Assembly (NCBI GenBank): GCA_964609155.1 | Contig: CAZSRF010000036.1 | Location: 1-22,864, forward strand | DNA: 22,864 bases | Direction of reading: 5' to 3' | DNA from: JAGOUU01 sp964609155 | GTDB taxonomy: Bacteria; Pseudomonadota; Gammaproteobacteria; JAGOUU01 | In this document: positions 15,342 to 22,864 of the stretch, in pieces | How positions within the stretch are numbered: position 1 is the first letter of the stretch | Layout: each line of letters starts with the position of its first letter | Notes under the pieces: generated by a model | Databases searched by the model: none | The model's input: only the letters and a program-made list of their open reading frames with translations | What the model was told of the DNA's origin: nothing | Made by a program: the position numbers and the translations under genes

Positions 15342-16870
15342 TTTATAGCCTTACTCCGCATATGAGGAAACAAAATAACATCTCTAATTGATGGGGAATC
15401 TGTTAATAGCATTACTAATCTATCGATACCTATACCGACACCTGCTGTTGGAGGCAATCCATACTCAAGAGCAGTAATATAATCTTCATCATAAGGCATT
15501 GCCTCTAAATCACCAGCGTCTTTATCAAGCATTTGTTGTTTAAATCTTGCTGCTTGATCCTCTGGATCATTTAGCTCAGAGAATAAATTGGCTAATTCCC
15601 TTCCTCCGCAATAAAACTCTGCTCTATCTACAAAAAATGGGTTTTCTTCATTTTGTCGTGATAAAGGAGAAACCTCTGTGGGATACTGAGTAATAAAAGT
15701 AGGTTGAATTAACTTTTCTTCAACTGTTTTATCAAAAATTTCCATGATAATTTTACCCAGCCCATAATTATTAGGGATAACAATCCCTAATTTATTAGCA
15801 ACTGATAAAGCTCTAGCTCTATCCTGCATGTCTTCTAATGATATATTACTATTGTGTTGTAAAATACTATCAATAACAGTAATCTTTGCAAAATTGTCCG
15901 TAAAATTTAAAATATGTCCTTGATACTCAACAACACTTTTGCCTGTCACTTTTAACACTAATGTCTTTAGTAGCTTCTCAACAAGATCCATTGCTATATT
16001 ATAATCTGCATACGCTTGATAATACTCTAGCATTGTAAATTCAGGATTATGCCTAGTAGAAACACCTTCATTTCTAAAATTTCTATTTATTTCAAAAACC
16101 CGTTCCATACCACCTACAACTAATCTTTTTAAATATAACTCAGGTGCTACGCGCAAGTATAACGGTATATCTAGAGCATTATGATGAGTAATAAATGGCC
16201 TGGCAGCTGCACCACCCGGAAGCACCTGCATCATGGGTGTTTCTACCTCTACAAAATCATGTTCTGATAAGAATTCTCGTATAAAATTAATAGTCTTTGA
16301 TCTAATTTTAAACGTATCACGCGCTTTTTCATTAACAATAAGATCTAAATAACGTTGCCTGTACTTTACTTCTTGATCAGATAAACCATAATACTTATCA
16401 GGTAACGGGCGTAATGATTTAGTCAATAATTCTATATTTACTGCCGAAATAGACAACTCACCCGTTTTAGTTTTAAATACGCTGCCCTGAACTCCTATGA
16501 TATCACCAATATCCCAGGTCTTGAAAAACTCATATTTATCCGATGACAACTGATTTTGATTAATATAGATTTGCAACTTTCCAGTCATATCTAAAATATG
16601 AACAAAACTTGCTTTACCCATAATTCTTTTAGCTACAATTCTACCAGCAACTACAACTGTTTTATTTAGCTCTGCTAATGCTTCTTTTGTTTGATCAGAA
16701 AAATTATTAATAATATCTAATAGATAGCTATCACGACGAAAGTTATTAGGGTAAGCATTAACTTTTAACCTTATATTTTTTAACTTATCTCGTCTAATCT
16801 TTATAACTTCACTTATATCTAGATTAATTTCTTCTTGATTAATTTCATCATACAATGTATTTTCAGACAT
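15338..16870 (-). CDS. lysS: Lysyl-tRNA synthetase, class II
   Basis: This enzyme charges tRNA-Lys with lysine in the cytoplasm. The N-terminal OB-fold anticodon-binding domain spans ~70-150. The class II catalytic core has motif 1 around VEVETPMMQ (207-215), motif 2 NFRNEGVSTRHNPEFTMLEY (264-283), and motif 3 GVGIGIDRLVMLL (~477-489) followed by SIRDVILFPHMR. At 510 residues it has the normal length. The ATG is 4 bp after the prfB TGA, and AAGGG inside the prfB end could serve as its ribosome binding site. The prfB-lysS order is conserved in gammaproteobacteria. Confidence 0.97.
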   Translation of the reverse strand: MSENTLYDEINQEEINLDISEVIKIRRDKLKNIRLKVNAYPNNFRRDSYLLDIINNFSDQTKEALAELNKTVVVAGRIVAKRIMGKASFVHILDMTGKLQIYINQNQLSSDKYEFFKTWDIGDIIGVQGSVFKTKTGELSISAVNIELLTKSLRPLPDKYYGLSDQEVKYRQRYLDLIVNEKARDTFKIRSKTINFIREFLSEHDFVEVETPMMQVLPGGAAARPFITHHNALDIPLYLRVAPELYLKRLVVGGMERVFEINRNFRNEGVSTRHNPEFTMLEYYQAYADYNIAMDLVEKLLKTLVLKVTGKSVVEYQGHILNFTDNFAKITVIDSILQHNSNISLEDMQDRARALSVANKLGIVIPNNYGLGKIIMEIFDKTVEEKLIQPTFITQYPTEVSPLSRQNEENPFFVDRAEFYCGGRELANLFSELNDPEDQAARFKQQMLDKDAGDLEAMPYDEDYITALEYGLPPTAGVGIGIDRLVMLLTDSPSIRDVILFPHMRSKAIK

Positions 16871-16874
16871 TATT

Positions 16875-17973
16875 TCATAACCCTTCTTTTAAACTTGCTT
16901 CTATAAAAATATCCAAATCCCCATCTAAAACTGATTGGGTATTCCCAGTTTCAACCCCTGTTCTTAAATCTTTAATTCTAGAGGCATCTAGTACATAAGA
17001 CCTAATTTGGCTCCCCCACGTAACATCAGACTTATTCGCCTCTTGAATCATTTTTTCATTATTTCTTTCTTGCATTTGTTTTTCATAAAGCTTAGATTTT
17101 AATTGTTTTAAAGCCTGAGCTTTATTTTTATGTTGAGATCTGTCTGATTGACATTGCACTACAATACCTGACGGCATATGGGTAATACGCACGGCAGAAT
17201 CTGTTCTATTAACATGCTGTCCGCCTGCACCGCTTGCCCTATAAGTATCAATTTTCAAATCTGCAGGATTAATAGTTATTTCAATATCGTCATCAACCTC
17301 AGGAGTAATAGAAACTGCAGCAAAAGATGTGTGACGTCTGTTTCCAGAGTCAAATGGAGATTTTCTTACTAATCGATGAACACCATTTTCTGTTCGCAGC
17401 CACCCATAAGCATATTCGCCAGTATATTGAATAGTTGTACTTTTGATACCAGCTACTTCTCCTGGCATATATTCCAATATTTCTGTTATAAAACCTTTAG
17501 ATTCTCCCCATCTTAAATACATTCTCATAAGCATTTGAGCCCAATCTTGCGCTTCCGTGCCTCCAGATCCTGCTTGTATAGTCAGGAAAGCATTATTTGC
17601 ATCCATTTCACCGCTAAACATTTTTTTAAATTCAAGGCGAGCAATCACTTTATCTATGTTATTAACTTCTAATTCTAACTCACTGATATTAGAGAACTCT
17701 TCTAATTCAATGCTAATATCATAAAGTTCTTGTGCTTGAGTAATGCGACTAGAAACATCTTGTATAACTAACACAATACCTTCTAAGGTTTTCATTTCTT
17801 TATTTAACAACTCAGATTTCTCGCGATCTCCCCAAACTGCAGGATCAGCTAATTCGATCTGAATTTCCTCAAGCCTAGATACTTTGCTATCATAGTCAAA
17901 GATACCCCCTTAATTTTAACTCACGCTCAGAAAGGTCAATAAGCAATTGTTTAACTTGATTTAATTGTTCCAC
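16875..17973 (-). CDS. prfB: Peptide chain release factor 2, made by programmed +1 frameshift
   Basis: RF2 releases finished peptides at UGA and UAA codons. The gene starts at GTG 17973 after GAGAGAAT. Codons 1-25 end ...RGYL, codon 26 is UGA (17898-17896), and a +1 shift continues with DYDSKVSRLEEIQ to a TGA at 16877-16875, giving a 365-residue protein, the same length as in E. coli. In full-length numbering the tripeptide SPF is at 205-207 and GGQ at 250-252, as in E. coli. Residue 246 is Ala, unlike the Thr of E. coli K-12. The gene itself ends in UGA, so both the frameshift and final termination depend on RF2 level. Without the shift, only a later internal frame would be found. lysS follows after 4 bp. 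Confidence 0.96.
17895..17910 (-). promoter_or_regulatory. RF2 autoregulatory +1 frameshift site
   Basis: On the minus strand this reads AGGGGGTATCTTTGAC: an internal Shine-Dalgarno-like AGGGGG, 3-nt spacer, slippery CUU, then UGA C. It equals the E. coli prfB recoding site. When RF2 is scarce, the slow UGA lets the ribosome slip from CUU to UUU and continue in the +1 frame. Confidence 0.97.
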
Positions 17974-18011
17974 TATTCTCTCTAATACAAAATTTTAAAC
18001 AATAATCGAAA

Positions 18012-18020
18012 ATTGTATCA
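18012..18020 (-). promoter_or_regulatory. Extended -10 promoter upstream of prfB
   Basis: On the minus strand this reads TGATACAAT, an extended -10 (TGn plus TACAAT, 5/6 match to TATAAT), placed 11 bp after the channel gene stop. Transcription would start near 18005, about 30 nt before the prfB GTG. No good -35 is visible. Confidence 0.45.
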
Positions 18021-18030
18021 CAAATGCTAG

Positions 18031-21000
18031 TTAATTATTCGTTATATTAGAATTTAAATTAATGTTTTGAATAGGATAAGCAACTTTAATACCATTGTCT
18101 TTAAATATCTTAGAAATACTCAGCATAAGAGCTGTTCGTACTGCTCCCCTACTCGGCGTTTTATTTAAATCTATAAAAACATAGATCTTAGCAATAACTG
18201 CACTTTCTGAGAATTCTTTGAAATAAATTTTTGGCTTAGGATCTTTTAATACGTCGTCACTTGCTGCCAAAAGCTCTATAATTAAATCACGAATTCTATC
18301 AAGATTTTCCTCATAAGCTATTCTTAAATCAAACTCTAAACGTATAACAGTGTCTTTAAATGTCCAGTTCGTCAATGGCTTATTAATTGTATCCGTATTA
18401 GGCACAATAACTTCCATATTATCAAAAGACTGTACTGTCAAAGAGCGCATACCAATCTTTGTTACTTTACCCTCGTATTCACCCACCGTGATAAAGTCAC
18501 CTACCCTAATCGGGCGTTCTATTAAAAGAATTAAACCGCTCACATAATTACTCAAGATTTCACGTAACCCAAAACCTAAGAAAAATAACAAACCACCAAC
18601 AGCGACAGTCAATGTCTGAGCTGGAAAACCAATAAACCTTAAAATAACTATTAACCCAATTACTAATATAGAATACTGAGTAAATACTGCTAAACTGTTT
18701 CTAACGCCTAAGTCTTTTGTTTTAGCATATAACCAGCGATAGGAGAACTCTCGACTCCATTTTGTTGCCCAAACAACTATGCCTAAAATCATACAAATTA
18801 TTAAAAAATCTCTAACAAATATATCAACTCCAGAAATAGTTATAAGATATAAAGAAGTTATAGCTTGAATTAATGTTAATAAATCAACTCCACTATTCCA
18901 ACCATAGACAAAAGCAAGCGCAAGACAAGCGGAAAAGAATAATAAAACATTAAGAACAGTCTGAACAGGCTTCAATACAGATTCCATCCATAACCAACCA
19001 TTAGTCACATTGCGAATGAAAAATCTAAAAATAACTTCCATAAGCTCATTAAGTAAGCCTTTAAAAACTAGCCATAAGGCAATTACTAATGACAACTGTA
19101 ATTCTGCTAAGGCAATTTTCCAAGCTAAATTAACATAGCCAATTATACCTAGAGCTGCATTCGATAATATAGTAATAGGAACAATAAGACCAATTAGCCA
19201 AATAGCTTTTCTTACATATGATTTAGGCTCAAGATTATCTATAACTAATTGCGGTACTACCTGCCAATTTATAATCAACGGATAAGATACTGCCAATAAA
19301 AACAACATAGATGATCTATCTATGAAGTTTTGTGTATTAATAGGAAGATTTAATTCTTGGCTCAAAATCATCAGTGTTGCTAAAATAGCACCTAACAATA
19401 ATGAGTACTTCAATCCATAATATAATCTTCTATCATCACCAGAAATCTCTTCTATATTTTCTATTAAGAACATATAACATAAAGACAGTATTATCCTATA
19501 TATAATAAAAACTACTGAAATCCAAAAAATAATCTTTGGCAAAACACCAGTAAGATTAGTAAACCAGAATATAGCATAGAGATTAAATAATATTGCTATA
19601 AACAACTTATTATCTGCAAGTATCCTCGTAAGGATATAAAAAGCTGATCTAGAGAATCTATCTGGTTGTAACTCTCGATTTTTTTCTCTCAAGTAACCAA
19701 TTGACCTATAGAACAACGCTATCAATATTACCAATAGCAACTCGTAACTTAGTATTTCTAAACAACGAAAAACATCAAATACAGCTTCAGAATCACCATC
19801 AAAATAACTTACGAATTGATACCAAGAACTTAATATTTGTTTAGACAGCAAGTAAGGCACTGCAATTATATCTTCAAATATTGACTGCCACTCATACATA
19901 CTAGATGGTAGTTTCTGTCTAATAGATATATCTTTCATATATAGCTCATTTAGATCATTTGAATAAGATGCTAATTGAGATACTATACGATTAATATCTT
20001 TAACCTTGAGATTGTATGACTGTAAAAACTTATTTAACAGTCCTATTTGAGCGTTATAAACTCCCATCGAAATATTTTTAATTTGGTATTCTTTGTTGAT
20101 TAATTTAATGTTTTCACTAATTAAATTAATTTTATTATGTAGAATTAATTTAGTAGCATCCGCTTCTTTTTTTAATCTTGCAACACGTTCTACTAGATTT
20201 TTTTTATTTTTCAACGTTTCTTTATTTTTATCTTCAAAGTATTTTGATATTTCTGATACCCTGGTATCTAATCTAATAAGATTTAATTGAAACTCTAAAA
20301 GACGACGAGTATTCTCAGCTTCAGTAATTTTTACCCGTACATTATCGTAAACACTAAGGTCGCGATTAGAAGAAAAAGAAAGAACATCCTTTGCTTGCAA
20401 TTGTTTTTTGTATTGAAGTTCAATTTGCAGCCAAGATCTTATTTCTTGATTCAATTTGGCCTCTTGCTCAGTAAAATAATCAAAATAACGTTGTTTGTTT
20501 TGATCATCAACAAAGAGTTGTAGCTCATCAGTAGTATTTTTGATAATAACTTTTGCTTTGTTCAAAACTTCAACATGCCGGTTTAAATTAAGTAATCGCT
20601 TTTTATTAATCTCAAGCATAGAGCGATTTTCTTTAATTAAAATCTGTAGTTCTTGGATATTATCATTGAGAGTTTGATTATTTGCCAAGCTTGGTGCTGA
20701 AAGCCCCAAGTAAGATTGTAATCGCTCTTCAAGTTGGAATATAGTATTTTCTCCAGCTAAGATATCTTGTGCTGCATCATTACGATCAATTTCAACCCTA
20801 TTAGTTTGCACATCAACCTTTGCGCTTTCCAAACGAAATTGCTCTAAATAGGTCATATTGCTTGAATTACGCTCACGTTCTTTATTATTTTTAATTGCTA
20901 TCCAAACTTTATTTGCTTCTATTTCTATTTGGCTGTACAAATCCTTAGCTAGTTGATAAGCATCCTGCTCGTCTACTAACCGTTGTTGCAACACAACTTC

Positions 21001-21177
21001 ATTAGAGCTTTTTTCAATAGAATTATCTGAATCCAGAAAATTAGTTTGACAATAAACGTACCCTGAAGATAATATGGTCAGAATTAGCATAAACAAAGAC
21101 AATAGGTAATGTTTCACCATTCTGTTAACATTTTTATATCTATTTTTACATCTACATCTAATAGAGTTGTATATCAT
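18031..21177 (-). CDS. MscK/MscM-type large mechanosensitive channel
   Basis: This multi-domain MscS-superfamily channel would release osmolytes on hypo-osmotic shock. A signal peptide core LLSLFMLILTILSSGYVYC lies near residues 25-43. Residues ~45-430 form a long coiled-coil-rich periplasmic domain. About ten hydrophobic segments follow (~490-860). The C-terminus is a typical MscS pore and beta domain: FLGFGLREILSNYVSGLILL (from ~866), ERPIRVGDFITVG, and FDNMEVIVPNTDTINKPLTNW. At 1048 residues it is close to E. coli MscK (1120) and MscM (1107); it cannot be assigned to one. The start may instead be the ATG at 21120 (Met20), which gives a shorter n-region; neither start has a strong ribosome binding site. 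It is divergent from rnt. Confidence 0.92.
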   Translation of the reverse strand: MIYNSIRCRCKNRYKNVNRMVKHYLLSLFMLILTILSSGYVYCQTNFLDSDNSIEKSSNEVVLQQRLVDEQDAYQLAKDLYSQIEIEANKVWIAIKNNKERERNSSNMTYLEQFRLESAKVDVQTNRVEIDRNDAAQDILAGENTIFQLEERLQSYLGLSAPSLANNQTLNDNIQELQILIKENRSMLEINKKRLLNLNRHVEVLNKAKVIIKNTTDELQLFVDDQNKQRYFDYFTEQEAKLNQEIRSWLQIELQYKKQLQAKDVLSFSSNRDLSVYDNVRVKITEAENTRRLLEFQLNLIRLDTRVSEISKYFEDKNKETLKNKKNLVERVARLKKEADATKLILHNKINLISENIKLINKEYQIKNISMGVYNAQIGLLNKFLQSYNLKVKDINRIVSQLASYSNDLNELYMKDISIRQKLPSSMYEWQSIFEDIIAVPYLLSKQILSSWYQFVSYFDGDSEAVFDVFRCLEILSYELLLVILIALFYRSIGYLREKNRELQPDRFSRSAFYILTRILADNKLFIAILFNLYAIFWFTNLTGVLPKIIFWISVVFIIYRIILSLCYMFLIENIEEISGDDRRLYYGLKYSLLLGAILATLMILSQELNLPINTQNFIDRSSMLFLLAVSYPLIINWQVVPQLVIDNLEPKSYVRKAIWLIGLIVPITILSNAALGIIGYVNLAWKIALAELQLSLVIALWLVFKGLLNELMEVIFRFFIRNVTNGWLWMESVLKPVQTVLNVLLFFSACLALAFVYGWNSGVDLLTLIQAITSLYLITISGVDIFVRDFLIICMILGIVVWATKWSREFSYRWLYAKTKDLGVRNSLAVFTQYSILVIGLIVILRFIGFPAQTLTVAVGGLLFFLGFGLREILSNYVSGLILLIERPIRVGDFITVGEYEGKVTKIGMRSLTVQSFDNMEVIVPNTDTINKPLTNWTFKDTVIRLEFDLRIAYEENLDRIRDLIIELLAASDDVLKDPKPKIYFKEFSESAVIAKIYVFIDLNKTPSRGAVRTALMLSISKIFKDNGIKVAYPIQNINLNSNITNN

Positions 21178-21259
21178 TTTGCTTTACTATTAAAAGATAT
21201 TAAGTATTTTTTTAAGTCAGAATATTGTATCATTATTTCCAAGATATTAGATCTACTGA

Positions 21260-21268
21260 TGATATAAT
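21260..21268 (+). promoter_or_regulatory. Extended -10 promoter for rnt
   Basis: TGATATAAT is a perfect extended -10 element in the 163-bp divergent spacer between the channel gene and rnt. No convincing -35 lies upstream. The predicted start near 21275 gives a leader of ~65 nt. Confidence 0.45.
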
Positions 21269-21340
21269 TATATAAAACAATTACATAATAACAATTTTCA
21301 ATAATAAAATAATAAAACAATAAGTAACACTTAGAAAAAT

Positions 21341-21946
21341 ATGTCATTGATAAGCAAAAGATTCAGAGGTTTTCTACCTATCGTGGTTGATGTAGAAACC
21401 GGAGGGTTTAATCCAACCAAAGATGCCCTGTTAGAAATAGCCTTTATTTTTTTGGACTACAGTAAGACTGATTCTCATCACTTAGTGATACAAGACCAAT
21501 TACATTTTCATATTAAACCCTTTGCTGGAGCCAATATTGAAGAAAGCTCTCTAGAGTTTACTAAAATAAAACCATTTCACCCTTTTCGCTTCGCTATAGG
21601 TGAATTGGAAGCTTTTACCCAAGCTTTTGACAAAATATCCGAATATCTTAAAAAAACTGCTTGCTCACGAGCTGTTCTAGTAGGACATAATCCTACTTTT
21701 GATTTAAGCTTTCTGCAAGCAGCTGCTAAGAGATGCAAATTAACTGAAAAAAACCCTTTTCATAAATTTACCACTTTTGATACAGCCACCTTGGGAGCTT
21801 TAATTTACAAACAAACTGTTTTGGCTAGAGCAGTTCGAGCAGCAAAAATAGAATTTGACGAACAACAAGCTCACAGTGCACTTTACGATGCGATAAAAAC
21901 CGCTGAATTATTCTGCAATATAGTAAACTTGCAATACAATAAATAA
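21341..21946 (+). CDS. rnt: Ribonuclease T
   Basis: This DEDDh 3'-5' exoribonuclease trims the CCA end of tRNA and matures 5S, 23S and small stable RNAs; it works as a dimer. The five catalytic residues are visible: Asp17 and Glu19 in VVDVETGGFNP, Asp121 in VGHNPTFDLSFL, His178 in QQAHSALYDA, and Asp183. Spacing matches E. coli RNase T (D23, E25, D125, H181, D186). At 201 residues it is slightly short because of its trimmed ends. The ribosome binding site is weak. It is monocistronic, with its own promoter and 152 bp before the next gene. Confidence 0.95.
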   Translation: MSLISKRFRGFLPIVVDVETGGFNPTKDALLEIAFIFLDYSKTDSHHLVIQDQLHFHIKPFAGANIEESSLEFTKIKPFHPFRFAIGELEAFTQAFDKISEYLKKTACSRAVLVGHNPTFDLSFLQAAAKRCKLTEKNPFHKFTTFDTATLGALIYKQTVLARAVRAAKIEFDEQQAHSALYDAIKTAELFCNIVNLQYNK

Positions 21947-22013
21947 ATTAAGTGTACATCTATCTACAATCAAGAACATACTGAAAACAAGCATTCACTA
22001 ATATTTTCATAAC

Positions 22014-22041
22014 TTGATTATTACAGCAGCTTTCATATAAT
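22014..22041 (+). promoter_or_regulatory. Promoter for the small exported protein
   Basis: TTGATT (22014-22019) and TATAAT (22036-22041) are separated by 16 bp. This is the best sigma-70-like promoter in the window. The predicted start near 22048 gives a ~50-nt leader. Confidence 0.6.
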
Positions 22042-22098
22042 TACATATATTTAGTATATTATTAAAACTTAGCCAATTAAATAAAAATCAAATTATTT

Positions 22099-22593
22099 AT
22101 GAAATTAAACTTACTACAGTATAAACTTTCAATAATAAGTATTACTCTGTTACTTAGCTTGCCAACAATGATGCTGGGTAATGACTTTAGTTATTATCAG
22201 AAACAATTTGACACAACAGAAGGCAAAACCTTTATTAAACGCTACAGCGACTTCTATCAACCCCATGTAGATGACTATATAGTCAATAATATGCATTCTA
22301 CAATAGAAAATGTAATCGCTAATGATCTACGTGAAATAACCTCAAAACTCTATGCAGCTGTCGTTAAAAAAACTCTTGCTGAGATCTCTGCATCAGGAAA
22401 TATTTCCTGGAACAGTGAACAGTTGAAACTATTAAAACTTTGCATTGATGATAAAGCTGATTACGCAAACATTGAAAATCAATGTGTACCAAGAATGCTC
22501 TGGTCTGCTGGTTATCAAGAGTTTGCCACATGTACAGCTTACCAGTTAAGAAGCACTATGAACTCATGTATGGGTGTAAATGTAGCCTCCTGA
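22099..22593 (+). CDS. Small exported cysteine-containing protein, unknown function
   Basis: This 164-residue protein has a signal peptide (hydrophobic core near residues 10-24, likely cut after LGN at ~28 or nearby). The mature part is mostly helical-looking, with four cysteines in its C-terminal half (KLCIDD, NQCVPR, ATCTAY, NSCMGV). These could form two disulfides in the periplasm or after secretion. I recognise no family. No strong ribosome binding site is visible before the ATG. It follows rnt but has its own promoter. Confidence 0.7.
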   Translation: MKLNLLQYKLSIISITLLLSLPTMMLGNDFSYYQKQFDTTEGKTFIKRYSDFYQPHVDDYIVNNMHSTIENVIANDLREITSKLYAAVVKKTLAEISASGNISWNSEQLKLLKLCIDDKADYANIENQCVPRMLWSAGYQEFATCTAYQLRSTMNSCMGVNVAS

Positions 22594-22615
22594 AACCTAT
22601 TTACATTTTTTAGCC

Positions 22616-22641
22616 TGTAATGCCACGCCCTAACCATTACA
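22616..22641. repeat. 7-bp inverted repeat downstream of the exported protein
   Basis: TGTAATG (22616-22622) and CATTACA (22635-22641) are exact inverted copies with a 12-bp loop, 23 bp after the stop codon. No T tract follows, so it is not a standard terminator. Confidence 0.4.
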
Positions 22642-22657
22642 ACGTAGCCCTTCGTAT

Positions 22658-22791
22658 GTGTTCACGTAGTATTGTCATCTCGGTCAAGCCCAGTGAAACT
22701 GGGCGCAGAACCGAGATCTATTTATAATAGATCCCAGTTCTGCGCGCTTTGCGCTTGACTGGGATGACAAAATTCAAGATCGGGTGAACAC
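22658..22791. repeat. Long imperfect palindrome with cloverleaf folding
   Basis: The core (22674-22768) starts GTCATCTCGGTCAAG and ends CTTGACTGGGATGAC. Its outer arms pair (22674-22687 with 22755-22768), as do the inner arms (from CGCAGAACCGAGATCTATT, paired with AATAGATCCCAGTTCTGCG). Mismatches are of the G-T type, so an RNA copy would pair by G-U. Between the arms sit two side hairpins: GCCCAGT-GAA-ACTGGGC (22688-22704) and GCGC-TTT-GCGC (22744-22754). Together they make a four-way cloverleaf. Outer copies GTGTTCAC (22658-22665) and GTGAACAC (22784-22791) extend it. It resembles dispersed palindromic repeats of intracellular bacteria. Confidence 0.8.
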
Positions 22792-22797
22792 TTACAG

Positions 22798-22825
22798 CCC
22801 TTCAGCCATGTAACCCTTCAGCCAT
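22798..22825. repeat. Two short tandem copies of CCCTTCAGCCAT
   Basis: CCCTTCAGCCAT occurs at 22798-22809 and again at 22814-22825, a 16-bp period. A partial relative, TAGCCCTTCGTATG, lies around 22645-22658 on the other side of the palindrome. It could be a short degenerate array interrupted by the palindrome. Confidence 0.5.
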
Positions 22826-22839
22826 AGTGAGTTTGTTTT

Positions 22840-22858
22840 CTTCCCCTTTTAGGGGAAG
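22840..22858. repeat. 8-bp inverted repeat at the window edge
   Basis: CTTCCCCT-TTT-AGGGGAAG is a perfect hairpin, followed by TGGCGA at the end of the window. No T tract follows. It may be part of a larger repeat that continues outside. Confidence 0.5.
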
Positions 22859-22864
22859 TGGCGA

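Noticed and set aside
16875..17810. RF2 as a truncated 311-residue protein
   Set aside because: The recoding site and the missing N-terminal 54 residues are present upstream in the other frame, so the short version is an artefact of ignoring the frameshift.
1..22864. CRISPR array, tRNA or rRNA genes, integron attC sites
   Set aside because: I saw no regularly spaced repeats longer than about 20 bp, no tRNA cloverleaf with conserved T-loop and anticodon arm, and no rRNA-like segment. The cloverleaf at 22658-22791 lacks tRNA consensus bases.

Overview
The window looks like a chromosomal stretch of an AT-rich gammaproteobacterium. The evidence is the prfB-lysS pair with a classic RF2 +1 frameshift, an RNase T gene (a largely gammaproteobacterial enzyme), a DUF1820 protein, NagZ, an MscK/MscM-type channel, and a long stem-loop repeat. 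Low GC, a toxin-like locus, decayed transposase and palindromic repeats fit a host-associated lineage (Legionellales/Coxiellales-like). That placement is inference; no marker in the window fixes the genus.

Layout. (1) 1-264: decayed 3' end of an IS630-type transposase. (2) 398-5802, minus strand: two long genes 38 bp apart, transcribed from an extended -10 element near 5845. The first encodes a 735-residue protein whose N-terminus carries the full R / S-T-T / E-x-E signature of cholera-toxin-like ADP-ribosyltransferases, followed by a glycine-rich hydrophobic segment. The second encodes a 1052-residue protein of unknown family with a long hydrophobic segment and an amphipathic helix. Together they look like an undescribed toxin/effector locus. 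(3) 5974-6392, plus strand: a small, apparently frameshifted reading frame ending at a strong terminator. (4) 6393-6785, minus: a small secreted protein. (5) 6849-11589, minus: six tightly packed or overlapping genes encoding a class D beta-lactamase, a P-loop kinase-like protein, an envelope polysaccharide deacetylase, an aminoglycoside-phosphotransferase-like/GNAT fusion, a RimJ/RimL-type acetyltransferase and an AAA_28-type ATPase. This is a small-molecule modification and resistance-like operon. (6) 11639-13346, minus: an AbiE toxin-antitoxin pair with two perfect inverted repeats upstream of the antitoxin.

(7) 13347-13822: non-coding, holding those inverted repeats and a 183-bp diverged copy of the middle of the phosphotransferase gene. 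This copy places abiE and two operon genes between direct repeats. (8) 13823-21177, minus: housekeeping genes in the order mscK/mscM-like, prfB, lysS, DUF1820, nagZ. prfB, lysS and DUF1820 are nearly contiguous or overlapping. (9) 21341-22593, plus: rnt, diverging from the channel gene, then a small exported cysteine-containing protein with its own promoter. (10) 22594-22864: no gene, but an imperfect palindrome able to fold into a cloverleaf, plus short direct and inverted repeats.

The accessory genes (398-13346) and the core genes (13823-22593) are separated by the remnant-bearing spacer. The most novel part is the ADP-ribosyltransferase locus. The six-gene operon and its duplicated fragment come second.
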